The notes under the pieces: model-generated | Database searches by the model: none | Told to the model about the DNA's origin: nothing | What the model saw: only the letters and a program-made list of their open reading frames with translations | Part shown: positions 49,523 to 57,518 of the stretch, one piece after another | How positions within the stretch are numbered: the first letter of the stretch is position 1 | Layout of the letters: the number at the start of each line of letters is the position of its first letter | Translations under genes and position numbers: made by a program | Assembly (NCBI GenBank): GCA_025350245.1 | Contig: JANXYG010000129.1 | Coordinates: 34,451-98,450 of the forward strand | Direction: 5' to 3' | From: Betaproteobacteria bacterium | GTDB lineage: Bacteria; Pseudomonadota; Gammaproteobacteria; Burkholderiales; Ga0077523 | DNA length: 64,000 bases

Positions 49523-49965
49523 CTGCGTCTCCAGCAGGCCGTCGGCACGGCACCTCAAGACGAGCGCGGGGAGGATCGAGGCCCGACCCCAGTCGCCGCT
49601 CAGGCAACGCCCGGTTTCATGGGCTACCTGACTTGGCTCCCCGAAGACACGTCAGACCCGATCGACAGCCACGCCGACGAAGGCCGGTGCTACTGCAGGC
49701 TCTGCATCATGTCGGCAGGCGCCACCGATACGGTGGCACCTGGCCGCCTTTATGGTTTCAATGGTTGCGCCGCGATGTGGCCATCTGCGACGGCGCAGAA
49801 TGCCCAGGGACACTAACACACTTCATTTCCACAATACTCCTTATTGGGAGCTTCATCCCGACGCCGCATCAAACCGGGATACCGAAAAAAACGTCATGTA
49901 TTCGAGAGTTTATGTGCAAAAATCGGCATCCGAAGCGAAACCGCAATGCAACAAAACCTGAGCCG
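49523..49965. promoter_or_regulatory. divergent intergenic region with structured leader
   Basis: This 443-base gap separates the giant gene from the divergent HlyD-like gene and must hold both promoters. The right half is unusually AT-rich for this window. CAATA-CTCCT-TATTG at 49832-49846 is a 5-base inverted repeat that could be an operator. A strong hairpin lies at 49717-49743. I see no long reading frame with credible codon use. Confidence 0.55.
49717..49743 (-). promoter_or_regulatory. strong hairpin in the giant gene's leader
   Basis: GGCGCCACCG and CGGTGGCACC (49719-49728 and 49732-49741), extended by two pairs, form a 12-base stem with one G-U pair and a 3-base loop. It lies about 195 bases before the giant gene's ATG on the minus strand and is not followed by a T run in that direction. 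It may be part of a structured 5' leader. Confidence 0.5.
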
Positions 49966-50778
49966 ATGAACGTTTTATTCCAATGGTCCCGGACCGCGGC
50001 GCTGCTTGTGCTGCTGCCGTCGGCCTGGGCGACCGCCCAGGAATACGACTGCCTGGTCGAGGCGCGCAACACGGTCGAGATTCGCAGCCCGGTCGAGGGT
50101 CTGATCGAGGATGTGCCGGTGCGTCGTGGCGACTCGGTGCGCAAGGGCCAGGTGGTGGTGCAGATGGAATCCGGCCCGGAGCGGGCGGCACTGGCGCTCG
50201 CCCAGTCGCGCGCGACCATGCAGGGGCCGATCAAGGGGGCCGAATCGCGCCTCGACTTCGCCGCCAAGAAAGAAGACCGGGCGGTCGAGCTGTACAAGCA
50301 GAATTTCGTCTCGGCCGGCGCGCTCGATGAGGCCGTCACCCAGCGCCAGCTCGCCGAGTCGGAACTCAAGGAGGCCCGCGAGAACGTCCGCTTGTCGGAG
50401 CTGGAGGTGCGGCGCGCCGAGGAGCTCCTCAAGCTGCGCGTCATCCGCAGTCCGTTCAATGGCGTCGTGGTCGAGCGCTACATGTCGAATGGCGAATTCG
50501 CCACCGCGAACGTCAAGAACCCGATCCTGAAGCTGGCCGAGATCGACCCGCTGCATGTCGAAGTCGTGCTGCCCGCCACCGTCTACAACCGCATCCGCCG
50601 TGGCGAGACCGCCACCGTGACACCCGAGGCCCCGGGCGGTCGTTACACCGCAACCGTGACGCTGGTCGACCGGGTGATCGACGCTGCCAGCGGCACCTTC
50701 GGGGTCAGGCTCGAACTGCCCAATCCGAACCTCGCCATCCCGGCGGGCGCGAAATGCAGGGTGCGATTCAAGCACTGA
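49966..50778 (+). CDS. HlyD-like periplasmic adaptor with signal peptide
   Basis: 270 residues from the ATG at 49966. An N-terminal hydrophobic stretch ending in AWATAQ looks like a Sec signal peptide, so unlike classical HlyD it should be released or soluble in the periplasm. The barrel-sandwich (lipoyl-like) hybrid halves are VEIRSPVEGLIEDVPVRRGDSVRKGQVVVQM and KLRVIRSPFNGVVVERYMSNGEF, separated by a short helical hairpin (about residues 65-145) and followed by a beta-barrel (LHVEVVLPATVYNRIRRGETATV). This is the membrane fusion protein fold. No inner-membrane transporter or TolC gene adjoins it. It heads a two-gene plus-strand unit opposite the giant gene. Confidence 0.88.
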   Translation: MNVLFQWSRTAALLVLLPSAWATAQEYDCLVEARNTVEIRSPVEGLIEDVPVRRGDSVRKGQVVVQMESGPERAALALAQSRATMQGPIKGAESRLDFAAKKEDRAVELYKQNFVSAGALDEAVTQRQLAESELKEARENVRLSELEVRRAEELLKLRVIRSPFNGVVVERYMSNGEFATANVKNPILKLAEIDPLHVEVVLPATVYNRIRRGETATVTPEAPGGRYTATVTLVDRVIDAASGTFGVRLELPNPNLAIPAGAKCRVRFKH

Positions 50779-50782
50779 AGTG

Positions 50783-51274
50783 ATGCCCCCCCAGACTTCG
50801 CTTGCGGGGAGAGGCCGGACACCGAAGTGCTGTCCGGTATGGTTGCTGCTAGCTCTATGGCTGGCCGTGACCCCTGCCGCATTCGCCGGCGCCAGCCAGG
50901 CAGCCCTGACCGCCGAAGTCCCGGCCGGGCAGCACAAGGTGCTGCGGCTGCGCAACCTGCCGAAAGACACCCAGATCGCGGTGGCGATCCAGTCTTCCGG
51001 GCGCATCACGGTCACGTTCCTGAACGAGGCCGACTTCAAGCGCTTTCCGAATCCGGTAGACCCGGTGTTCGTGGCGCCGGTGGAACAAACAATCTCGTTT
51101 GCGCTGACGATGCCCGAGACCGGCGACTATTACGTGGTGTTCGACAACACCAGGGGCACCGACAGCCAGAAGGTGAAGATGGTCATCCGGGCAGTGGCCG
51201 CCAATGCCGTACCCGGGACCAGTCCCCTGCCGTTGCCGCGCCGGCCACCGCCGGCCGATCGCAAGGAGTTCTGA
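50783..51274 (+). CDS. small exported protein of unknown function
   Basis: 163 residues from the ATG at 50783; a GTG three bases earlier is possible. It begins 4 bases after the HlyD-like stop, so the two are co-transcribed. A signal peptide (WLLLALWLAVTPAAFAGA) is followed by a compact beta-rich domain: TAEVPAGQHKVLRLRNLPKD, then IAVAIQSSGRITVTFLNEADF, ISFALTMPETGDYYVVFDN and VKMVIRAVA. The strand order resembles PPC or GOLD-like beta sandwiches, but I do not recognise a family. The tail is Pro-rich. It converges on the SecA-like gene 13 bases away. Confidence 0.75.
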   Translation: MPPQTSLAGRGRTPKCCPVWLLLALWLAVTPAAFAGASQAALTAEVPAGQHKVLRLRNLPKDTQIAVAIQSSGRITVTFLNEADFKRFPNPVDPVFVAPVEQTISFALTMPETGDYYVVFDNTRGTDSQKVKMVIRAVAANAVPGTSPLPLPRRPPPADRKEF

Positions 51275-51287
51275 CCTCCCTGGCTCG

Positions 51288-53258
51288 CTACTCCGCCCGC
51301 CCCGCGAACGCCAGCAGGTCGCCGAGGTAATCGTCCATTTCGAGCACCTCGTCGCGCAGCATCGCGTGCACGCGCTCGGCACGTTTCTGCGCCAGATGAA
51401 ACGCCAGGCGGCCGGCGCGGGGGTCGGTGAGCGCACGGCCGATGAACTTGCGCGCCGTGGTGCCGTAGCGAATGATCAGTTCGTCCTCGAGGCTGACGAA
51501 GGTCTCGGTGCTGCCCGGGTCGCCTTGCCGGGCACAGCGCCCGTAGAGCTGGCGGTCGATGCGCCCGGCGTCGTTCATCTCGGTGACGATCACGTGCAAC
51601 CCGCCGGCCGCGAGCGACTTCTGCGTGAGCTTGATGTCGGTGCCGCGGCCGGCCATGTTGGTGGCGACCGTGACCACGCCGGGTTCACCGGCGTGGGCGA
51701 CGGTGTCGGCCTCCTCCTTGTCCTGGCGCGCATTGAGCAGGCGGTGCTTCAGCCCGGCGTCGAGCAGCAGGGCCGATACGCGTTCCGACGCCTCGACCGA
51801 GCGGGTGCCCACCAGCACCGGGCGGCCCTTGTCGTGCTCACGCAGGATCGCCTCGACCACCGCCGCCCATTTCAGTTCTGCGGTCGCGAAGATCTGCAAC
51901 GGAGCGTAGCGCCGCTGCACCGGCAATCGCGTGGGGATGCGCGCGACCTTCAGCCGGTACACCGACCACAGCTCGCCGGCCACCTCCTGCGCCGTGCCGG
52001 TCATGCCCGACAGCCGCAGGTAGCGCCGGAAGAAGCGCTGGTACGACAAGCGGGCGAGCGTCTCGCGTTGTCCGCTCAACGCGCAACCCTCCTTCACCTC
52101 GATGAGCTGGTGCAGACCCTTCTCCCACGAGCGGTCGGCCATGGTGCGCCCGGTGTTCTCGTCGATGATCACGACCTTGCCTTCCTCAACCAGGTAGTGC
52201 TGGTCGCGATGGAACAAGTGCAGGGCGGTCAGCGCCTGGCGCGTCATCTCCTCGCGCCGGTTGGGTCCGGTCCAGACCCCGCGCATCGCCGCGGCGAGCT
52301 CGGTGAGCCTGGCCTTGCCGGCGTCGAGCAGCCGCACGCTGGTCTCGTGATGCTCGATCACGAAGTCGCGTTCGCGTTCGAGCGCACCGGCCAGCGACAA
52401 GGCTTCGCGATGGGTGCGCTCGAGGCCGGTGTCACCGGTGTCGCCAGACAGGATGAGCGGCGTGCGCGCCTCGTCGATGAGGACGCTGTCGACCTCGTCG
52501 ACGATGGCGAAGTGCAAGCCTCTCAGCGTCAATTCCTCGCCGGTGCCGCCGGCCACCTGTTCCAGCGCATGACGCAGCGCGCGCGGGCGCCCCTTCAGCC
52601 GCAGGCGGTCGCGCAGATAGTCGAAGGTGACGTCCTTGTTGGTGCAATACGTGATGTCGCACCGGTAGGCCGCGCGGCGTTCGTGCGGCTGCTTGCTCTG
52701 CACCACGCACCCCACCGACAACCCCAGCGCCTGGTACAGCGGGCCCATCTCCTCGGCGTCGCGGGTGGCGAGGTAGTCGTTCACCGTGACCACGTGCACC
52801 GGAACGCCCCCGAGGGCGGAGGTAGCCGCCGCCAGCGTCGCGGTGAGCGTCTTGCCCTCGCCGGTTTCCATCTCGGCGATCCGGCCCGACAACAGCACGT
52901 AACCACCGGCGAGCTGCACGTCGAAATGGCGCTTGCCGATGGTGAGGCCGGCGGTTTCGCGCACGATGGCGAAACACTGCGCCACGAGGGCGTCGGTGAA
53001 GCCGTCGCGCCGCAGCAGCGGACGCAGCAGCGCGGCCTCGGCGCGCAAGGCCTCGAGACTCCTGCCCTGGTAGCGGGCGGCAAACAGGTTGGTGCGACGG
53101 ATGAAAGCGGCAAAGCGACCGGCACCGCGCTGCGCGTTGAGGCGTTCGACCCACAGCGCCGGTCGCCGTGCCGTGCGCTCCAGCCAGGTCTCGCGCCGTT
53201 CCAGCTTCTCGGGGTAGAAGCCATGGCCGAGCACGCGCGCGGCCGCACCGCTAGACAT
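51288..53258 (-). CDS. SecA-like ATPase lacking the C-terminal third
   Basis: 656 residues from the ATG at 53258, against about 900 for SecA. Both nucleotide-binding folds are intact: MRT-type Walker A as METGEGKTLTA (residues 130-140), IVDEVDSVLIDEARTPLIL (252-270), SGMTGTA (417-423), TNMAGRGTDIKL (533-544) and GRCARQGDPGS (573-583; canonical GRSGRQGD). The HFDVQLAGGYVL and HVVTVNDYLATRDAE segments are SecA-specific. The substrate-binding PPXD between 271 and 356 is about 60 residues shorter than in E. coli SecA. The protein ends after the first scaffold helix, so the helical wing, two-helix finger and zinc-binding tail are missing. Its ATG overlaps the M50 gene stop by 8 bases (ATGTCTAG). 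It is a paralogue, not the housekeeping SecA. Confidence 0.92.
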   Translation of the reverse strand: MSSGAAARVLGHGFYPEKLERRETWLERTARRPALWVERLNAQRGAGRFAAFIRRTNLFAARYQGRSLEALRAEAALLRPLLRRDGFTDALVAQCFAIVRETAGLTIGKRHFDVQLAGGYVLLSGRIAEMETGEGKTLTATLAAATSALGGVPVHVVTVNDYLATRDAEEMGPLYQALGLSVGCVVQSKQPHERRAAYRCDITYCTNKDVTFDYLRDRLRLKGRPRALRHALEQVAGGTGEELTLRGLHFAIVDEVDSVLIDEARTPLILSGDTGDTGLERTHREALSLAGALERERDFVIEHHETSVRLLDAGKARLTELAAAMRGVWTGPNRREEMTRQALTALHLFHRDQHYLVEEGKVVIIDENTGRTMADRSWEKGLHQLIEVKEGCALSGQRETLARLSYQRFFRRYLRLSGMTGTAQEVAGELWSVYRLKVARIPTRLPVQRRYAPLQIFATAELKWAAVVEAILREHDKGRPVLVGTRSVEASERVSALLLDAGLKHRLLNARQDKEEADTVAHAGEPGVVTVATNMAGRGTDIKLTQKSLAAGGLHVIVTEMNDAGRIDRQLYGRCARQGDPGSTETFVSLEDELIIRYGTTARKFIGRALTDPRAGRLAFHLAQKRAERVHAMLRDEVLEMDDYLGDLLAFAGRAE

Positions 53259-55398
53259 TGAAGCGTCGCAGGAACAGCCGGCGCACGCTGCGCCAGGTCT
53301 GCACGGCGATCGGCTCGTGGCCGTGCACGAACAACACATGCACCCGACCACCGATATGCAGTTCGCCCGCCTGCGGCGGCAGGCGCAGTTCGAAATTGAA
53401 CACCGGCTTGAGCGCCATCGGATGTTCGCCGCCGCGCGGATCGAGCGCGATCTTGCCGCCGCCCTGTTCCGACAGGGCCAGGCTCGGCAGCTCGCCGCTC
53501 GCGGCGGGCACTTCGCGCATCACGTTTGCCACCAGCCGCTCGGACACGCGTTCGGCAAGCCGCACCTCGATGTGCTGGGTGCGATTGCGCACCAGGTCGA
53601 CGTCGTCCTGGCCGACCACCACGCGCACCACGCGTTCTTCCATCGGCGCGACGAATCCGATCTGTTCGCCCTTGCGCACCCAGCGCGCCGGCAGGTCGAG
53701 CGGATTCGCCACCACGAAGCGCCCCGGCGCCGGCGCGGTGATGGTCAGCCCCGCGATGCGCTCGCGGATGCGCCGCAGCTCCTTCTGGGTGTAGTCGATC
53801 TCCTCGCGCACGATCTGCGTCTGCACCCGGTCGTCGACCTGCATCGCGCGCAGCTTGAACCCGAGCTCCTCGAGCCGGAATTCGTAGAGCCGCTCCTGCG
53901 GCATCAGCAGTGGATCATCGAGCCGGGCGAGGGTTGCGCCGGTCGTGACCACGGTGCCGGGCGCGACCACCAGTTGCTGGAGGAACCCATCGGTACCGGC
54001 GCGCACGACCGAGCGCTCGGGCACCCAGAGCACGCCTTCGGTGCGGGTCCAGATCGGCACCGGCAGCGCGAAGATCACCCCCGCGAGGACGGCAACGAAA
54101 CCCCCGGTCACCGCCCAGGCGCGCTGGCGCCGGCGCCGCAGGCTGCGCCCCCGCGCGAGATGAGCGACGCCCTTGCCGACCGGAAACACCACGGACGAGA
54201 ACCCCGCCCACAGCGCCAGCAGGACGCCGATCACGAAGTACTTGCCGGCGATGAACAGGACGATCGCGAAGGTGATGAACAGGCGATAGAGCACGGAAGT
54301 GATGGTGTAGCCGACAAACCAGCGCTGCTCGCCCGGCGACGCCTCGGGCGCCCGCAGCTCGCGCACGCCGAAACCGTAGCGTTCGATGAGGTAGCCGAGA
54401 TACCGGGTGCCGCGCGGACCGAGATTCGGCATCTCGATCAGGTCGGTGAGCATGTAGTAGCCGTCGTAGCGCAGCAGCGGATTGCCGTTGAAGATGACGG
54501 TCGACACGCCGGCGATCAGCATCACGTTATAGGCAACGGCGCGGACCAGACCGGGCTCGGCGTTGAGCCACACCAGCATCGCGAGCGACGCCAGCAGCAA
54601 CTCGGCCATCATGCCGGCCGCGCCGACGAAGAAGCGCTCCCACTTGTTGCGGAATGCCGCCGATGCCGAGGCATCGACATACGGAATCGGCAGGAACACG
54701 AGGAACATCACGCCCATCTCGTGCACTTCACCGCCACGGGCACGCACCGCGCAGGCGTGTCCGAATTCGTGAAACGCCTTGACCAGCGGAAAGATGATGG
54801 CCATCACCAGCAGGTTGTCGGGGGCGAGCACGCGGTCGGACAGACCCCTGGTGAGCTCCCCCCAGTGCTGACCGGCAGCGACGCAGGCCGCACCGACGAT
54901 GATGAGCCACGCGCTCAGACCCCAGCGATTGAACAGCGGCGCGTACAGCGAGTGGGTCGCGCGCAGCAGGCGATCCGGATCGAGCAGCGGCAGCTTGATC
55001 GACATCGGATTGCGCAGGTTGCGCCACCACTTGCCGGTGGTCTGCTTGTCGTAGCGCCGCAGCAGCTCGTCGACGTCTGGCGGCATCTCGCTTTGCAACA
55101 GATCGGAGCCGTGCAACTGGCCCAGCAGGCGGATCGATTCTTCCTGCGTGGGCGCATCGTCGCCGAGCCGGTGGCACGCCAGATCCCAGGCCTGCTGCAC
55201 GGTACGCTCGCCATCGAGCAGGCCGATCAGGCGCCACGCGGCGGGATTGAAGCGATACAGGCGTCGCGACGCACGATCCTGCAGCACGTACCAGAGCTGG
55301 CCGCGATAGTGGTGCCGATGGACCTCGGCGTGGCTCTTCAGGCGCGGCCTCAGCCCGGCGACGCGGTACCACGAAGGGCTGTATAGCTCTGCACTCAT
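53251..55398 (-). CDS. PqqD-like / M50 metalloprotease / HlyD-like fusion
   Basis: 715 residues. Residues ~10-105 resemble a PqqD-type peptide-binding domain (YRFNPAAWRLIGLLDGERTV...). Membrane segments begin near 162 and 195. The M50 site-2 protease motif HEFGH is at 210-214, and the second motif NGNPLLRYDGYY at 304-315 supplies the metal-binding Asp (312). More membrane segments run to about 450. The C-terminal ~260 residues are a periplasmic HlyD-like barrel-sandwich with a short coiled coil (SVVRAGTDGFLQQLVV ... GLTITAPAPGRFVV). Such proteins may act as adaptors, proteases or both. It lies 7 bases after the GAF-HlyD gene and is coupled to the SecA-like gene. Confidence 0.88.
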   Translation of the reverse strand: MSAELYSPSWYRVAGLRPRLKSHAEVHRHHYRGQLWYVLQDRASRRLYRFNPAAWRLIGLLDGERTVQQAWDLACHRLGDDAPTQEESIRLLGQLHGSDLLQSEMPPDVDELLRRYDKQTTGKWWRNLRNPMSIKLPLLDPDRLLRATHSLYAPLFNRWGLSAWLIIVGAACVAAGQHWGELTRGLSDRVLAPDNLLVMAIIFPLVKAFHEFGHACAVRARGGEVHEMGVMFLVFLPIPYVDASASAAFRNKWERFFVGAAGMMAELLLASLAMLVWLNAEPGLVRAVAYNVMLIAGVSTVIFNGNPLLRYDGYYMLTDLIEMPNLGPRGTRYLGYLIERYGFGVRELRAPEASPGEQRWFVGYTITSVLYRLFITFAIVLFIAGKYFVIGVLLALWAGFSSVVFPVGKGVAHLARGRSLRRRRQRAWAVTGGFVAVLAGVIFALPVPIWTRTEGVLWVPERSVVRAGTDGFLQQLVVAPGTVVTTGATLARLDDPLLMPQERLYEFRLEELGFKLRAMQVDDRVQTQIVREEIDYTQKELRRIRERIAGLTITAPAPGRFVVANPLDLPARWVRKGEQIGFVAPMEERVVRVVVGQDDVDLVRNRTQHIEVRLAERVSERLVANVMREVPAASGELPSLALSEQGGGKIALDPRGGEHPMALKPVFNFELRLPPQAGELHIGGRVHVLFVHGHEPIAVQTWRSVRRLFLRRFNV

Positions 55399-55405
55399 CC
55401 CGCTC

Positions 55406-57316
55406 TCAAGGCATGAGCCACCACGTCTCGATGCGGATCCAGTCCATCAGGTAGCGGGTCCAGATCCAGATCAGCTTGCGATCGCCGACCACCACCTTGC
55501 CGACCCCTTCCATGCCCGGACGCAGCCGTTCGGCACCACGCTCGAGCTGGGCTTCGACCCGGAAGAAATTGCGGCCTTCCTCGGCGGTGCTGACCGGGGT
55601 GACGCGCGCCACCCGCATCGGCAAGCGGTCGTTCGGCATCGAGGTGAGCAGCAGCTCGCCGTGGTCGCCGATGCGCACGTCGCGGATGTCGCGCTCGTCG
55701 ACCTTGAGCACCACGCGATAATCTTCGAGGGGAGCGATCTCGAACAGCACGTCGCCGCGCTGCACCGGGGCGCCGAGTTTCTGCGACAGGTCACCACTCA
55801 CGACCACGCCGTCGAATGGGGCGACAAGAAGGATGCGGGCGAGCTTTTCCTCGGCGATGGAAAGTTCGGCCTCGGCCTGCTCGACCTGGGAGCCGATGAC
55901 GCGGATCTGCGCGCGATCATGATTGGCGAGCGCTTCGCGATACTGCTTGAGCAGTTGCTCGCGGCGGCTGGCCGACTTGAGGCGTTCGAGCTGCAGGTCG
56001 CGGTCATCGAGGCGGGCGAGCAGCGCGCCCTTGCGCACGATGTCGCCAGGCCGGACCCTGGCCTCGAACACATAGCCTTCGAATGGCGCCGCGATCGCCC
56101 GCTGCACCGCGCCCTCGATGCGGGTTTCGGCCGCGACGCGGTAGGTGCCGATCGCGAACGAGAAGAACAGCACCGTGGCCGCGACCAGCACGCCGACCAG
56201 CTTCCAGGCCAGATGACCCGGCCCGAAGCAGCGCGCCCAGAGATGCTCCAGCGACTGCCACAGGCGCCGCAGGGGTCCGCGCTCGGCCGCGCGCTGGATC
56301 TCGACCAGCGGCCCGAGCAGGGCCGCCAGACCTTCCACCAGTTCGACATCGTCTGGTGCGAACGCCCGTTGCCGTTCGAGGCACAGCGCCCCGACGCTGT
56401 CGCCCATGCGCGTGAGCGGGACGGTCAGCACCGCGGCGGCGCCATGCGCCTGCGACAAGCGCTCGTGCGCCTTGAGCACCTGGCCCTCGGTATCTTCCGC
56501 CAGCGGCCATACCAGCCGGGTCTTCTGGTCGGAGGCCTCGTCCATGGCCATTTCGATGGCACGGGTGAGTTCGGCATTCTTCTCGAACTGGACGGTATGC
56601 GACAACGCCTTGACCTGCGAGCGCTTGCCGCGATACACACCCAGGGCGACCCGGTCGCAATCGAGCAGGCTCGCGAGTTCGGTGACCGTGGCGGTGGCGG
56701 CCGGCACGAATCCGTGGTGTTCGAGCGCGGCGCTGAAGACGTCGAACACCCGCCGCAATCGCACCGCCGTCGCGGCATCGGTCGAATTGGCGTGGCGCCG
56801 CAACAGCGCTTCGAGCCAGCCGGCGCCCCAGGCAAGATCGCGGGTGAGCGTGGTCAGATCACGCTCGGTGCGCGGCTCGGTATCGACGGCGATCGCACCG
56901 ATGACAGCGCCATCGGCCTGCAACGGCTGCGCAACATGCAGTCTCAGCCCGCTGTCGCCGGCTGGCGCCACCACCAGCGTGTTGTCGCGAATCGCGCGCT
57001 CGACCGCTTCGCCGAGCTTGGCCCGGTCGCGCTTCGCGTCGGGCCAGACGGCGGCGGGCACGAAACCGCCTCCGCCCGGCTGGGCCAGCACCAGGATGCC
57101 GTCCGAAGCGCCCGCCTTCAGGCAGGTGACGCCCAGCCACGCCTGGCAGAAGCTCTCGGCGTTGTCGGCATTGGCGAAACGCGACCAGGCGTCATCCTCG
57201 GCGGCGGCGCGCAGGCGCGCCGGATCGGCAACCTGCAGATGCGGTCTGGCGTCGGACGAGCCTGGTGTGGAAACAGTCACGATGCCGTGTTCCGGGTTGA
57301 CTTTCGATTCGATCAT
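55406..57316 (-). CDS. GAF-GAF-transmembrane-HlyD-like protein
   Basis: 636 residues from the ATG at 57316. Residues ~40-170 and ~185-342 are two GAF-like domains (for example VIGAIAVDTEPRTERDLTTLTRDLA and AAAVLTVPLTRMGDSVGALCLERQRAF). A single membrane segment lies at about 370-391. The rest is a HlyD-like periplasmic part: AIAAPFEGYVFEARVRPGDIVRKG, a coiled coil (about 440-500), then LLVAPFDGVVVSGDLSQKLG and a beta-barrel. The GAF domains would be cytoplasmic sensors coupled to the periplasmic adaptor. It is the first gene of a three-gene minus-strand operon with the M50 fusion and the SecA-like ATPase. Confidence 0.85.
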   Translation of the reverse strand: MIESKVNPEHGIVTVSTPGSSDARPHLQVADPARLRAAAEDDAWSRFANADNAESFCQAWLGVTCLKAGASDGILVLAQPGGGGFVPAAVWPDAKRDRAKLGEAVERAIRDNTLVVAPAGDSGLRLHVAQPLQADGAVIGAIAVDTEPRTERDLTTLTRDLAWGAGWLEALLRRHANSTDAATAVRLRRVFDVFSAALEHHGFVPAATATVTELASLLDCDRVALGVYRGKRSQVKALSHTVQFEKNAELTRAIEMAMDEASDQKTRLVWPLAEDTEGQVLKAHERLSQAHGAAAVLTVPLTRMGDSVGALCLERQRAFAPDDVELVEGLAALLGPLVEIQRAAERGPLRRLWQSLEHLWARCFGPGHLAWKLVGVLVAATVLFFSFAIGTYRVAAETRIEGAVQRAIAAPFEGYVFEARVRPGDIVRKGALLARLDDRDLQLERLKSASRREQLLKQYREALANHDRAQIRVIGSQVEQAEAELSIAEEKLARILLVAPFDGVVVSGDLSQKLGAPVQRGDVLFEIAPLEDYRVVLKVDERDIRDVRIGDHGELLLTSMPNDRLPMRVARVTPVSTAEEGRNFFRVEAQLERGAERLRPGMEGVGKVVVGDRKLIWIWTRYLMDWIRIETWWLMP

Positions 57317-57518
57317 AAAGCAACCATCCGGCCGGAGGAACGTCGGTGTCCGGCCTCACTCCCCAGGCGAACCGCCCTCCCTCGGAGGGTGGTGAAGCGC
57401 AGCAAGCCTCGGGGACTTTACTTCAGCGAAGGGGCAGCGCCCACAGGGTCCCCCGAGGACGCTGCGCCCCCTCAAGGGGGAAGGCGCAGCGCAGCGCAGC
57501 CTGGGGGTGGGCATCCTG
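57317..57518. repeat. intergenic region with the dispersed GC-rich repeat
   Basis: On the minus strand, 57437-57512 reads CCCCCAGGCTGCGCTGCG, then CCCCCTTGAGGGGG, matching the element at 6106-6260 in reverse orientation. A second inverted repeat, GCCCTCCCTCGGAGGGTGG, lies at about 57371-57390. These may terminate the CinA-like transcript, while the promoter of the GAF-HlyD operon should lie in 57317-57370. No gene is seen. Confidence 0.65.

Noticed and set aside
40619..48232. A 2,537-codon open frame on the plus strand opposite the giant gene (also 33686-38203, 28952-33151 and 12539-16255)
   Set aside because: These are antisense shadows produced by GC-rich codon use in the real minus-strand gene; their translations are Arg/Asp/Val-rich without domains, and the minus frame is continuous with clear families.
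10736..49522. A non-ribosomal peptide or polyketide synthase, given the gene size
   Set aside because: No adenylation, ketosynthase, condensation or carrier motifs occur; the modules are adhesin and calcium-binding types.
49516..49965. N-terminal extension of the HlyD-like frame before 49966
   Set aside because: The extension overlaps the giant gene's start and the AT-rich promoter region, while the ATG at 49966 begins a good signal peptide.
53317..55386. 689-codon plus-strand frame opposite the M50 fusion
   Set aside because: The minus strand encodes a coherent multi-domain membrane protein; this frame has no recognisable motif.
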